The notes beneath the pieces are model-generated. The model searched no databases. It worked only from the letters and a program-made list of their open reading frames with translations, and had not been told where the DNA came from. Positions 52,116-60,753 of a stretch of 64,000 nucleotides of DNA are shown here, in pieces (position 1 is the first letter of the stretch; each line of letters opens with the position of its first letter). Both the position numbers and the translations under genes were made by a program. Source of the DNA: an uncultured Pelagibacteraceae bacterium (GTDB lineage: Bacteria > Pseudomonadota > Alphaproteobacteria > Pelagibacterales > Pelagibacteraceae); assembly GCA_902619675.1 (NCBI GenBank), contig CACNFA010000003.1, positions 22,828 to 86,827 on the forward strand. The letters are read 5' to 3'.

Positions 52116-53222
52116 ATGAAAAATTATTTAGATTTTGAAAAAGAAATAAAAGCTTTAGAGCAGGAAGTAAATGATTTAAAAAGCCCATTTGGTTCTGAAG
52201 GGATAGCCGAGGTAAATACCGATAAAATAAAAAATACTCAAAACGAGATTAATGAAAAACTTGAGGAAATTTATTCTAATCTTAACAGTTGGCAAAAAAC
52301 CCAGGTAGCAAGGCATGAAGACCGACCTAAAGCAAATTATTACATAAAAAAAATATTCTCAAAATTCACATTACTTTCCGGCGATAGATACTTTGGAGAT
52401 GATAAGTCAGTAATCGCAGGTTTTGGTTTGATTGACGATAAGTCAGTTTTAATTATAGGCCAGGTAAAAGGAGACGACTTAAACAGTAGGCTCGAGAGAA
52501 ATTTTGGGATGATGCGCCCCGAAGGTTATAGAAAATGTATCAGACTTATGAAGTTAGCAGATAGATTTAAGATTCCTGTCATAAGCTTTATTGATACACC
52601 TGGAGCCTATCCAGGAATTGGAGCTGAACAACGAGGTCAAGCATCAGCAATTGCTAACTCTATAGAATGTTGTATGTCGCTAACAGTTCCAAATATTTCT
52701 ATTATAATTGGTGAGGGTGGCTCAGGAGGGGCTATAGCCTTAGCATCTTCAAATAAAGTTATAATGTTAGAAAATTCAATTTATTCAGTTATTTCACCAG
52801 AAGGGTGTGCTTCAATACTTTGGCGTGATCCAAGTAAATCTTTACAAGCTGCAGAAGCTATGAAACTGACAGCAAATGATTTATTTAAACTAAAAATAAT
52901 AGACGAAGTTATACCTGAACCGTTAGGTGGAGCTCACAGAGATCCTGAAAGTATTGCATTAGATATTAAACATTCAATAATCAAAAATTTAAAATTTTTT
53001 GATAATTACACAAAAGAAGAAATTTATGATCATAGAAAAACCAAATTTCTTCAAATAGGAAGAGATCAAGGTTTTTCCAAATCTTCAAATCTTAGCGATG
53101 GAGATTTAAGTTACAAAGGGCCTAACTTAAGAAAACTTAAGTCACATATTCTCGAAAATAAGTATATCTATGGAGGGCTTGGATTAGTAATAATCGTAAC
53201 TTTAATAACGTTTTTGTCCTAG
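52116..53222 (+). CDS. accA: Acetyl-CoA carboxylase carboxyltransferase subunit alpha, with C-terminal membrane tail
   Basis: A 368-residue AccA; most are near 320. The normal protein ends near residue 320 with HRKTKFLQIGR. Core motifs are LSGDRYFGDD, FGMMRPEGYRK, FIDTPGAYPG and EGGSGGAIAL. About 48 extra residues follow: a polar Ser/Lys linker, then ENKYIYGGLGLVIIVTLITFLS, a single TM helix at the very C-terminus. This predicts tail-anchoring of the carboxyltransferase to the membrane. Confidence 0.94.
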   Translation: MKNYLDFEKEIKALEQEVNDLKSPFGSEGIAEVNTDKIKNTQNEINEKLEEIYSNLNSWQKTQVARHEDRPKANYYIKKIFSKFTLLSGDRYFGDDKSVIAGFGLIDDKSVLIIGQVKGDDLNSRLERNFGMMRPEGYRKCIRLMKLADRFKIPVISFIDTPGAYPGIGAEQRGQASAIANSIECCMSLTVPNISIIIGEGGSGGAIALASSNKVIMLENSIYSVISPEGCASILWRDPSKSLQAAEAMKLTANDLFKLKIIDEVIPEPLGGAHRDPESIALDIKHSIIKNLKFFDNYTKEEIYDHRKTKFLQIGRDQGFSKSSNLSDGDLSYKGPNLRKLKSHILENKYIYGGLGLVIIVTLITFLS

Positions 53223-53304
53223 TATTGTTGCAAAAAAACAATTGCGTCAAATATTATTATTCTGCTATTGACTTTCCTTAAGCAAATCTATTTAAGATGA
53301 TCAC

Positions 53305-53323
53305 AACTAACTTATGGTTAGTT
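53305..53323 (+). promoter_or_regulatory. Hairpin in the cold-shock gene leader
   Basis: A 7-bp perfect stem AACTAAC/GTTAGTT with a 5-base loop, 33 bases before the cspA-like ATG. A TTGACT -35 at 53268-53273 with an A/T-rich -10 near 53289-53298 places it in the 5' leader, where cold-shock genes often hold temperature-responsive structure. Confidence 0.45.
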
Positions 53324-53355
53324 AAAGTTAATAACAATAAGGAAACAAAGTAAAT

Positions 53356-53568
53356 ATGAGTACACTAAAAGGTAAAGTAAAGTGGTTCAATGGTACTAAA
53401 GGATATGGTTTCATTGAAAGAGAAGACAAAGAAAAAGACGTGTTCGTCCATTCTTCTGCGGTAAGAGAAGCTGGTTTAAAATATTTAAACGAGGGTGATG
53501 AGTTAACGTTTGAAGTGGAGAGCACAGAAAAAGGTCCTTCAGCAGTAAAACTGCAGAAAACATCTTAA
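53356..53568 (+). CDS. cspA: Cold-shock protein (CspA family)
   Basis: A 70-residue single cold-shock domain: [14 protein letters not shown] carries RNP1 and VFVHSSAV is RNP2. It binds single-stranded RNA as a chaperone. An AAGGA ribosome-binding site lies 11 bases before the start. The gene stands alone, followed by a long-looped hairpin. Confidence 0.96.
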   Translation: MSTLKGKVKWFNGTKGYGFIEREDKEKDVFVHSSAVREAGLKYLNEGDELTFEVESTEKGPSAVKLQKTS

Positions 53569-53594
53569 TCTAAATTTCCAAAATCACTGATTAT

Positions 53595-53634
53595 CGGGAC
53601 ATTAACTTTAGTTTATACTATTTTTACTGTCCCG
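53595..53634 (+). terminator. Possible terminator after cspA
   Basis: CGGGACA (53595-53601) pairs with TGTCCCG (53628-53634) around a 26-base A/T loop. No strong T run follows, so this could also be a structured 3' end. Confidence 0.4.
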
Positions 53635-53680
53635 CTAATTTAATCTTGAAATAGTCACAATTATTTCCTACATAGATGTC

Positions 53681-53761
53681 ATGATTAAAAACAAAAGAAT
53701 CATTTCAACTTTAAGATCACATTCACACAGAATGCACGCTAGGCTATTGCTTAGCTTATAA
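53681..53761 (+). CDS. Tiny basic ORF (26 aa) before tRNA-His, doubtful
   Basis: A 26-codon ORF from ATG 53681, rich in Arg and His (LRSHSHRMHARLLLSL at its end) and distinctly less A/T-rich than the flanking DNA. It lies 48 bases before tRNA-His, which precedes hisS and the his genes. The His content (3 in 26) is higher than chance would suggest but not run-like as in a classic his leader. No terminator/antiterminator pair is obvious after it. Possible leader peptide or chance ORF. Confidence 0.25.
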   Translation: MIKNKRIISTLRSHSHRMHARLLLSL

Positions 53762-53809
53762 TCAAAATTATATAAATTTAATTAAAATTAAGATAAAAAT
53801 AATAGGGAT

Positions 53810-53886
53810 GCAGCAGTAGCTCAGTTGGTTAGAGCACTAGTTTGTGGAACTAGGGGTCGGTGGTTCGAATCCACCCTGCTGTACCA
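53810..53886 (+). tRNA. tRNA-His (GTG anticodon)
   Basis: A 77-nt cloverleaf including an encoded CCA. The anticodon loop TTGTGGA contains GTG, and the T loop is TTCGAAT. The acceptor stem pairs G1 with U72; the base before G1 is T, so no G-1 is encoded, and the discriminator base is A73. Most bacteria have G-1:C73 on tRNA-His; alphaproteobacteria are the known exception with an altered HisRS. hisS starts four bases after CCA. Confidence 0.95.
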
Positions 53887-53890
53887 AAAA

Positions 53891-55225
53891 ATGACAAAAG
53901 AAAAAAATAACAAACCTTCAAAAGAACTTCCGTTAGGGTTTGTAGACAGGCAAGAAAAAGAATTATTAGTACGTGATTTTATAATTTCTAATATTAAAGA
54001 GATTATGATCAAGTATGGTTTTCAATATCTTGAAACACCAAGTTTTGAGTATTCAGATAGTATAGGAAAATTCTTACCTGATAAGGATCGACCTGATGAA
54101 GGTGTATTTTCATTTAAAGATGAAAATAAGTGGATGTCTTTAAGATATGATCTTACAGCCCCACTTGCTAGATATGTTGCAAAAAATTATTTAGAAATTC
54201 CAAAACCATTTAAAAGATATCAATTAGGAACTGTTTGGAGAAACGAAAAACCAGGGCCGGGGAGATTTAGAGAATTTTTACAGTTCGACGCCGACTTTGT
54301 AGGCACAAAAAGTTTACAAGCAGATGCTGAGTTATGTGTCATGATTTCGGAAATTCTTGAAAAATGTGGTCTAACCAAATCAGAATATGTAATAAAGATT
54401 TCATCGAGAAAAATAACTGAAGAGTTATTTAAAAAAATTAATATAAATGAAAATCAGCAAAAACTTACTACACTAAGAGCTCTAGACAAAATTGATAGGC
54501 TTGGTTGGAGTGGAGTAAAAGAACTGCTAGGTGCTGGTAGAAAAGATAAATCTGGAGATTACACAAAAGGTGCGAATTTAAAATCCAAGGATATTAAAGT
54601 AATAGAAGAAACACTTAAGAAAAAATCTCCCGATACAGAAGATCTAGTTGAAATATTTAAAATTTTTAAAAATTATAATTTTAATAATTTTGAATTTGAT
54701 CCATCAGTTATTAGAGGTTTAGAGTATTATACTGGAGCAATTTTCGAAGTTAATCTTAAGTTTGATGTAACAAATAACAGAGGTCAAGTAATTCAATTTG
54801 GTTCTATAGGTGGTGGAGGCAGATACGATAATTTAGTAAATAATTTTGGTAACTTTGATGCTCCTGCCACAGGTATATCTATAGGATTAGATCGATTGGT
54901 CTATGCATTGATGCAGAAAAAAGAATTTAAAGTTAAACAATCGAAACCTGTTGTAATTTGTGTTTTTGATAAAAATTCAATGAAAGAATACATAAACGTG
55001 CAGTTGATATTGAGAAAAGCAGGTATTAGCACAGAAATTTATCCTGGAGAAAGTAAATTAAAAAAACAAATGGAATATGCAAATAAAATAAAATCTCCTG
55101 CTGTTATTTTATATGGTGAAGATGAGATAAAATCAGGCAAGCCAACTTTAAGAAATTTAAGAAACGGTAAAGAACAATCAATTAAAATTAATGAATTAGC
55201 TAATGAAATCAAAAAAATTATCTGA
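53891..55225 (+). CDS. hisS: Histidyl-tRNA synthetase
   Basis: A class II synthetase of 444 residues from ATG 53891-53893. The earlier part of the open frame lies inside tRNA-His and is not coding. Motif 2 region QLGTVWRNEKPGPGRFREFLQFD, VIRGLEYYTGAIFE (His-A motif) and GGGGRYDNL with motif 3 GISIGLDRL (His-B) are clear. The C-terminal anticodon-binding domain starts near 350. It is four bases from its own tRNA gene and overlaps hisZ by 23 bp. Confidence 0.95.
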   Translation: MTKEKNNKPSKELPLGFVDRQEKELLVRDFIISNIKEIMIKYGFQYLETPSFEYSDSIGKFLPDKDRPDEGVFSFKDENKWMSLRYDLTAPLARYVAKNYLEIPKPFKRYQLGTVWRNEKPGPGRFREFLQFDADFVGTKSLQADAELCVMISEILEKCGLTKSEYVIKISSRKITEELFKKININENQQKLTTLRALDKIDRLGWSGVKELLGAGRKDKSGDYTKGANLKSKDIKVIEETLKKKSPDTEDLVEIFKIFKNYNFNNFEFDPSVIRGLEYYTGAIFEVNLKFDVTNNRGQVIQFGSIGGGGRYDNLVNNFGNFDAPATGISIGLDRLVYALMQKKEFKVKQSKPVVICVFDKNSMKEYINVQLILRKAGISTEIYPGESKLKKQMEYANKIKSPAVILYGEDEIKSGKPTLRNLRNGKEQSIKINELANEIKKII

Positions 55226-56240
55226 AACTATAATTAAAAATTTTAAAAGTAATGGTTTTGTTTTATCAGAACCTGATGTTCTTTTAGACTCAGATTATAT
55301 TATCGAGAGGTCAGGCGAAAAATTCAGAAGCTCAATGCTCACTTTTGATAATGAAGATGGAAAAACTATGTGCTTAAGACCAGATTTAACTGTAGCTTCA
55401 TGTATAAGTTTTTTACAAAAAAAATCATCTTCAAAAATTTATTATTCTGGTCAAGCATATAGAAGAACAGGTAATAAAGATAAAAATTTCATTAATGACC
55501 AGTTGGGAATTGAAATTTTAGGTTCAAAAAATCAGATTCAAGATGATTTTAAAATTATAAGCACAATATTGAGTTCCGTTAAAAAGATAAAAAGAAAAAA
55601 AATTTTTATAAAAGTTGGAGATATTGGTTTATTTAAAAGTTTAATAAACGCTCTGGATATGCCTGAGAGATGGAAGCTAAGACTGATAAGACATTTTTGG
55701 AGACCAAGTTATTTTGAGGAGCTTTTGAAAAGATTGGAAACGAATACAGATATCGAAGAAGGTACTTTTAATACAGATAAAAAAAGATTTTATGAAATGA
55801 AAAAAAGAGATCAAGACAAAGCGGTCGCTGGGAGGCCAATATCAGAAATATTAAAAAGATTTGATAAAAAGATTAAAGACCCAAGATCTTTTGTTGATGG
55901 TAAAACAATAGTAAAAATTATTAAATCCTTTTTAAAAATAAACTGTAAACTTAAAGAACTTGATGAAAGACTGTTAGATTTTGCTAAAAAAAATAATCTA
56001 AAAAAAAATATATTTAAAGACTTTAAATCTATTCTTAATTTAAAAAAACTTAATCAAGATATCATTTTCATCGCGAATTTCGGTAGAGAAGTAGAATATT
56101 ACACCGGGATTGTGTTTGAGGTATTCTCAGATAAAAAAGAGATTGCTAGGGGAGGTCGTTATGATGATTTACTCAAAAGTTTGGGGGCTAAAAGGAATAC
56201 TCCGGCGGTTGGTGCCGCAATCAACTTAAAAAATATATGA
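55203..56240 (+). CDS. hisZ: ATP phosphoribosyltransferase regulatory subunit HisZ
   Basis: A 345-residue HisRS paralogue lacking the anticodon-binding domain. It has MCLRPDLTVASCI, YSGQAYRRTG and REVEYYTGIVFEVF plus GGRYDDLLKSLG, resembling synthetase motifs. HisZ is needed with short-form HisG for the first step of histidine synthesis. Starts within the end of hisS. Confidence 0.92.
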   Translation: MKSKKLSETIIKNFKSNGFVLSEPDVLLDSDYIIERSGEKFRSSMLTFDNEDGKTMCLRPDLTVASCISFLQKKSSSKIYYSGQAYRRTGNKDKNFINDQLGIEILGSKNQIQDDFKIISTILSSVKKIKRKKIFIKVGDIGLFKSLINALDMPERWKLRLIRHFWRPSYFEELLKRLETNTDIEEGTFNTDKKRFYEMKKRDQDKAVAGRPISEILKRFDKKIKDPRSFVDGKTIVKIIKSFLKINCKLKELDERLLDFAKKNNLKKNIFKDFKSILNLKKLNQDIIFIANFGREVEYYTGIVFEVFSDKKEIARGGRYDDLLKSLGAKRNTPAVGAAINLKNI

Positions 56241-56917
56241 GAGATTTAATTACTATAGGCTTACCAAGTAAAGGACGTTTAAAAGATAAAGCAATATCGT
56301 TTTTTAATGATAAAGGACTCAAGATTTTACAAAGTGAAAAAGAAAGAAATTATTTTGGAACCATTGAAAATGAACCTAAAATCAAGATTGTTTTTCTTCA
56401 CGCTAAAGAAATTATTCAAAGATTAGGTGACGGAACCCTTGATATAGGTGTATCCGGATTAGATCTGTTAAAAGAGTCTGATAAAAACTTACAAAGTAAA
56501 ATTTATATTCAAAAAAAACTTGATTTTGGTAATGCCAACTTAGTTATAGCAGTTCCAGATGATTGGATAGATGTACAGACTATTGCTGACCTTGAGGAGG
56601 TTTCTTTTGATATTAGATCTAAAAGAAATTCTAGATTGAGGGTGGCAACTAAATATCCAAATTTGACTAATGATTTTTTGATTTCTAAGGGGGTTACTCA
56701 ATATAAATTGATAACTAGTCTCGGTGCTACTGAAACTTATCCATTTATAGGTTCTTCCGAAATTATTACTGACATAACTTCTACAGGCAAAACTTTAGCT
56801 GATAATAATTTAAGAATTCTTAAAGATGGGTTAATACTAAGCTCAAACGCATGTTTATTTATTGCAAAAAAAAAGGCTACAAAACTGCAGCCTTTTTTAA
56901 ATCTTTTGTGTAGGTGA
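56237..56917 (+). CDS. hisG: ATP phosphoribosyltransferase, short form
   Basis: A 226-residue short HisG. GLPSKGRLKDKAI at the start, DIGVSGLDLL at about 73-82 and the PRPP-like region EIITDITSTGKTL are typical. It lacks the C-terminal regulatory domain of the long form, which agrees with the adjacent hisZ. ATGA overlap with hisZ. The 3' end contains a CTGCAG-type repeat and lies two bases from the convergent groEL end. Confidence 0.94.
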   Translation: MRDLITIGLPSKGRLKDKAISFFNDKGLKILQSEKERNYFGTIENEPKIKIVFLHAKEIIQRLGDGTLDIGVSGLDLLKESDKNLQSKIYIQKKLDFGNANLVIAVPDDWIDVQTIADLEEVSFDIRSKRNSRLRVATKYPNLTNDFLISKGVTQYKLITSLGATETYPFIGSSEIITDITSTGKTLADNNLRILKDGLILSSNACLFIAKKKATKLQPFLNLLCR

Positions 56918-56919
56918 AA

Positions 56920-58587
<1,668 letters not shown>

Positions 58588-58596
58588 CTATAAAGT

Positions 58597-58893
58597 TTAT
58601 TTTTTACTTTTTGAAATTCCCATTATGTCAGACTCTTTCATTATGCTGTACTCTTTACCGTCTATCTTTACTTCAGTGCCTGACCATTTTCCAAATAAAA
58701 CTATATCACCTACTTTTACATCCATCGGTGTTGTTTTTCCACTCTCTGTTATACCACCAGGCCCAACAGCCACTACTTCACCTTCTTGAGGTTTTTCTTT
58801 CGCAGTATCTGGGATGATGATTCCTCCTGCAGTTTTTTCTTCACTGTCCAAAACTTTAATTAACACTCGGTCGTGTAGAGGTCTAAATTTCAT
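58597..58893 (-). CDS. groES: Co-chaperonin GroES (Hsp10)
   Basis: A 98-residue Hsp10: [14 protein letters not shown], the mobile loop [16 protein letters not shown] and VGPGG. CAGGAG stands in front of the ATG. First gene of groES-groEL. Confidence 0.97.
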   Translation of the reverse strand: MKFRPLHDRVLIKVLDSEEKTAGGIIIPDTAKEKPQEGEVVAVGPGGITESGKTTPMDVKVGDIVLFGKWSGTEVKIDGKEYSIMKESDIMGISKSKK

Positions 58894-58925
58894 ATTTATT
58901 CTCCTGTAATTTTTATGTATGGCTG

Positions 58926-58953
58926 ATATGGTAAGTTTTATTGGGATTTCAAG
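58926..58953 (-). promoter_or_regulatory. Heat-shock (sigma-32-type) promoter of groESL
   Basis: On the minus strand CTTGAAA (58947-58953) and CCATAT (58926-58931) are separated by 15 bp, resembling the sigma-32 consensus. No CIRCE inverted repeat for HrcA was found in the 132-bp gap. Confidence 0.55.
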
Positions 58954-59025
58954 GGGGTAAAGTTATAAAAAAAACCCTTAAATGCTGTGTTTTTGGGGTC
59001 TCTGTAAAGAAAGAAGGAGAGAAAA

Positions 59026-59832
59026 TTGAGAGAATTAAGCCACTTATCTGAGATTTTTGATAAATACGATACTTTTGTAATAGACCTCTGGGGGGTTTTA
59101 CATAATGGTATAGAACTGAACCCTAAAGCAATTGAGGCAGTAGAAAAATTAAATGAAAACTCAAAGAAGTTAATTTTCTTATCTAACGCACCAAGACCAA
59201 GTTTTAAAGTTGTCAATTTTTTATTAAGCATGAAAATGGATAAAAAATATCTTAGTAATGTAATGACATCAGGAGAAGCAGCAATGCACGCTATAAACAA
59301 AAATAAATTTGGAAAAACATTTTATCACCTTGGACCACCTAGGGATACGTCAATATTTGAGCGAGTTAAAAAAAATAAAACCACTATCGATAAGTGTGAA
59401 TTTATATTGTGCACTGGTTTATTTGATGAGCATGAAAATGATTTAGAATTTTATAAGAAATTTTTAAAAAAACATACATCAAAGACATTGATTTGTACTA
59501 ATCCTGATTTAACAGTTCATCGTGGCGATACGGAAGAATTATGCGCTGGTTCAGTAGCAAAAATATTTGAAGAACTTGGAGGAAAAGTTGTCTATTATGG
59601 TAAACCTCACAGTGAAGTTTATAATATGTGTTTTAATAAAAATGAAAAGGTTTTAGCAATAGGAGATAATTTGAGAACAGACATCAAAGGAGCAAATAAT
59701 TTAAATATTGATTGCATTTTTATATCTGAAGGAGTACATCGTGAAGAATGCAAAAATGATACTGACTTAAAAAATCTTTTAAAAAAATATAAAGTAAAAG
59801 CAGATTTTTTTCAAAAAGAGCTGACTTGGTAG
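59026..59832 (+). CDS. HAD-superfamily subfamily IIA hydrolase (TIGR01459-like)
   Basis: A 268-residue HAD IIA phosphatase: nucleophile motif FVIDLWGVLHNG (Asp replaced by the DxW form seen in this branch), motif II LSNAPRP, and motif III/IV GKPHSEVY and AIGDNLRTDIKGA. Starts with TTG 59026, supported by AAGGAG at 59014-59019 six bases before it. It is one base from ribF, so a flavin-phosphate or similar role is possible but unproven. Confidence 0.85.
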   Translation: MRELSHLSEIFDKYDTFVIDLWGVLHNGIELNPKAIEAVEKLNENSKKLIFLSNAPRPSFKVVNFLLSMKMDKKYLSNVMTSGEAAMHAINKNKFGKTFYHLGPPRDTSIFERVKKNKTTIDKCEFILCTGLFDEHENDLEFYKKFLKKHTSKTLICTNPDLTVHRGDTEELCAGSVAKIFEELGGKVVYYGKPHSEVYNMCFNKNEKVLAIGDNLRTDIKGANNLNIDCIFISEGVHREECKNDTDLKNLLKKYKVKADFFQKELTW

Positions 59833-59833
59833 T

Positions 59834-60745
59834 ATGAAAATTTATTATGATGCAAATATCAGTTATAGACACCGCAAGTGTGTGCTGGCAATAGGAAATT
59901 TTGATGGTATTCATTTAGGGCATCTCAAAGTTATCAAAGAGGCTAAAAAGAAAGCAAAAGATAAAAAATTATCTTTTGGGGCGATGTCTTTTGAGCCGGT
60001 GCCGGTTATGTTTTTTAACAAAAATGTAAAAAATCACAGAATAAATTCATATGATCAAAAGATAAAGCAATTTAAAAAATTGAAACTAGACTTTTTGATT
60101 TTAATAAAATTTAATAAAAAATTCTCATCTTTGACTGCCGAAAGTTTCGTTAAAGATATAATCCACAAAAAAATAAATTGTAAATACTTATATGTAAGTA
60201 AAAATTTTAAGTTTGGAAATAAAAGAAAGGGAAGTGTTCAAACACTGAAAAAATTTGAAAATAAATTAAAATTTAAAAATATTATAACTAAGCCTTATAA
60301 AAAAAAAAATAAGATCATATCCTCTACTTATATAAGAAAAAAAATACAAGGTGGTAAAATTACTGAAGTAAATAAGTTGCTTAATAGGCAGTGGAGTGTA
60401 GAAGGTAAAGTAGTACAAGGAAAAAAAAGGGGAAGAAAAATAGGTTTTCCTACATGCAATCTCAGACTACATGAGTATGTTATTCCAAAACTTGGAGTTT
60501 ACTCTGTTAAAGTCAAATCAGTACATTTCACTAAAAATGGCATCGCTAATGTAGGTTATAGACCGACATTTAATGGACAAAATCTATTGTTAGAAATAAA
60601 TATCTTTGGGATTAATAAAAATTTATATAATAAAGTATTAAATGTAAGTTTTAAAAAATTTATAAGACCAGAAAAAAAATTTAAGAGTTATAAACATTTA
60701 AAAAAACAAATTAAACTTGATATTATAAAAGCCAAACAAAAATAA
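59834..60745 (+). CDS. ribF: Bifunctional riboflavin kinase/FAD synthetase
   Basis: A 303-residue RibF. The N-terminal adenylyltransferase domain has AIGNFDGIHLGH (about 18-29) and SSTYIRKKI; the C-terminal kinase domain has GRKIGFPTCNL and GIANVGYRPTF. It turns riboflavin into FMN and FAD. It sits in the usual ribF-ileS-lspA order. Confidence 0.95.
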   Translation: MKIYYDANISYRHRKCVLAIGNFDGIHLGHLKVIKEAKKKAKDKKLSFGAMSFEPVPVMFFNKNVKNHRINSYDQKIKQFKKLKLDFLILIKFNKKFSSLTAESFVKDIIHKKINCKYLYVSKNFKFGNKRKGSVQTLKKFENKLKFKNIITKPYKKKNKIISSTYIRKKIQGGKITEVNKLLNRQWSVEGKVVQGKKRGRKIGFPTCNLRLHEYVIPKLGVYSVKVKSVHFTKNGIANVGYRPTFNGQNLLLEINIFGINKNLYNKVLNVSFKKFIRPEKKFKSYKHLKKQIKLDIIKAKQK

Positions 60746-60753
60746 AAAAATAA

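Noticed and set aside
53825..53890. N-terminal extension of HisS into the tRNA-His gene
   Set aside because: The extension is only the translation of the tRNA; the ATG at 53891 begins the conserved protein.
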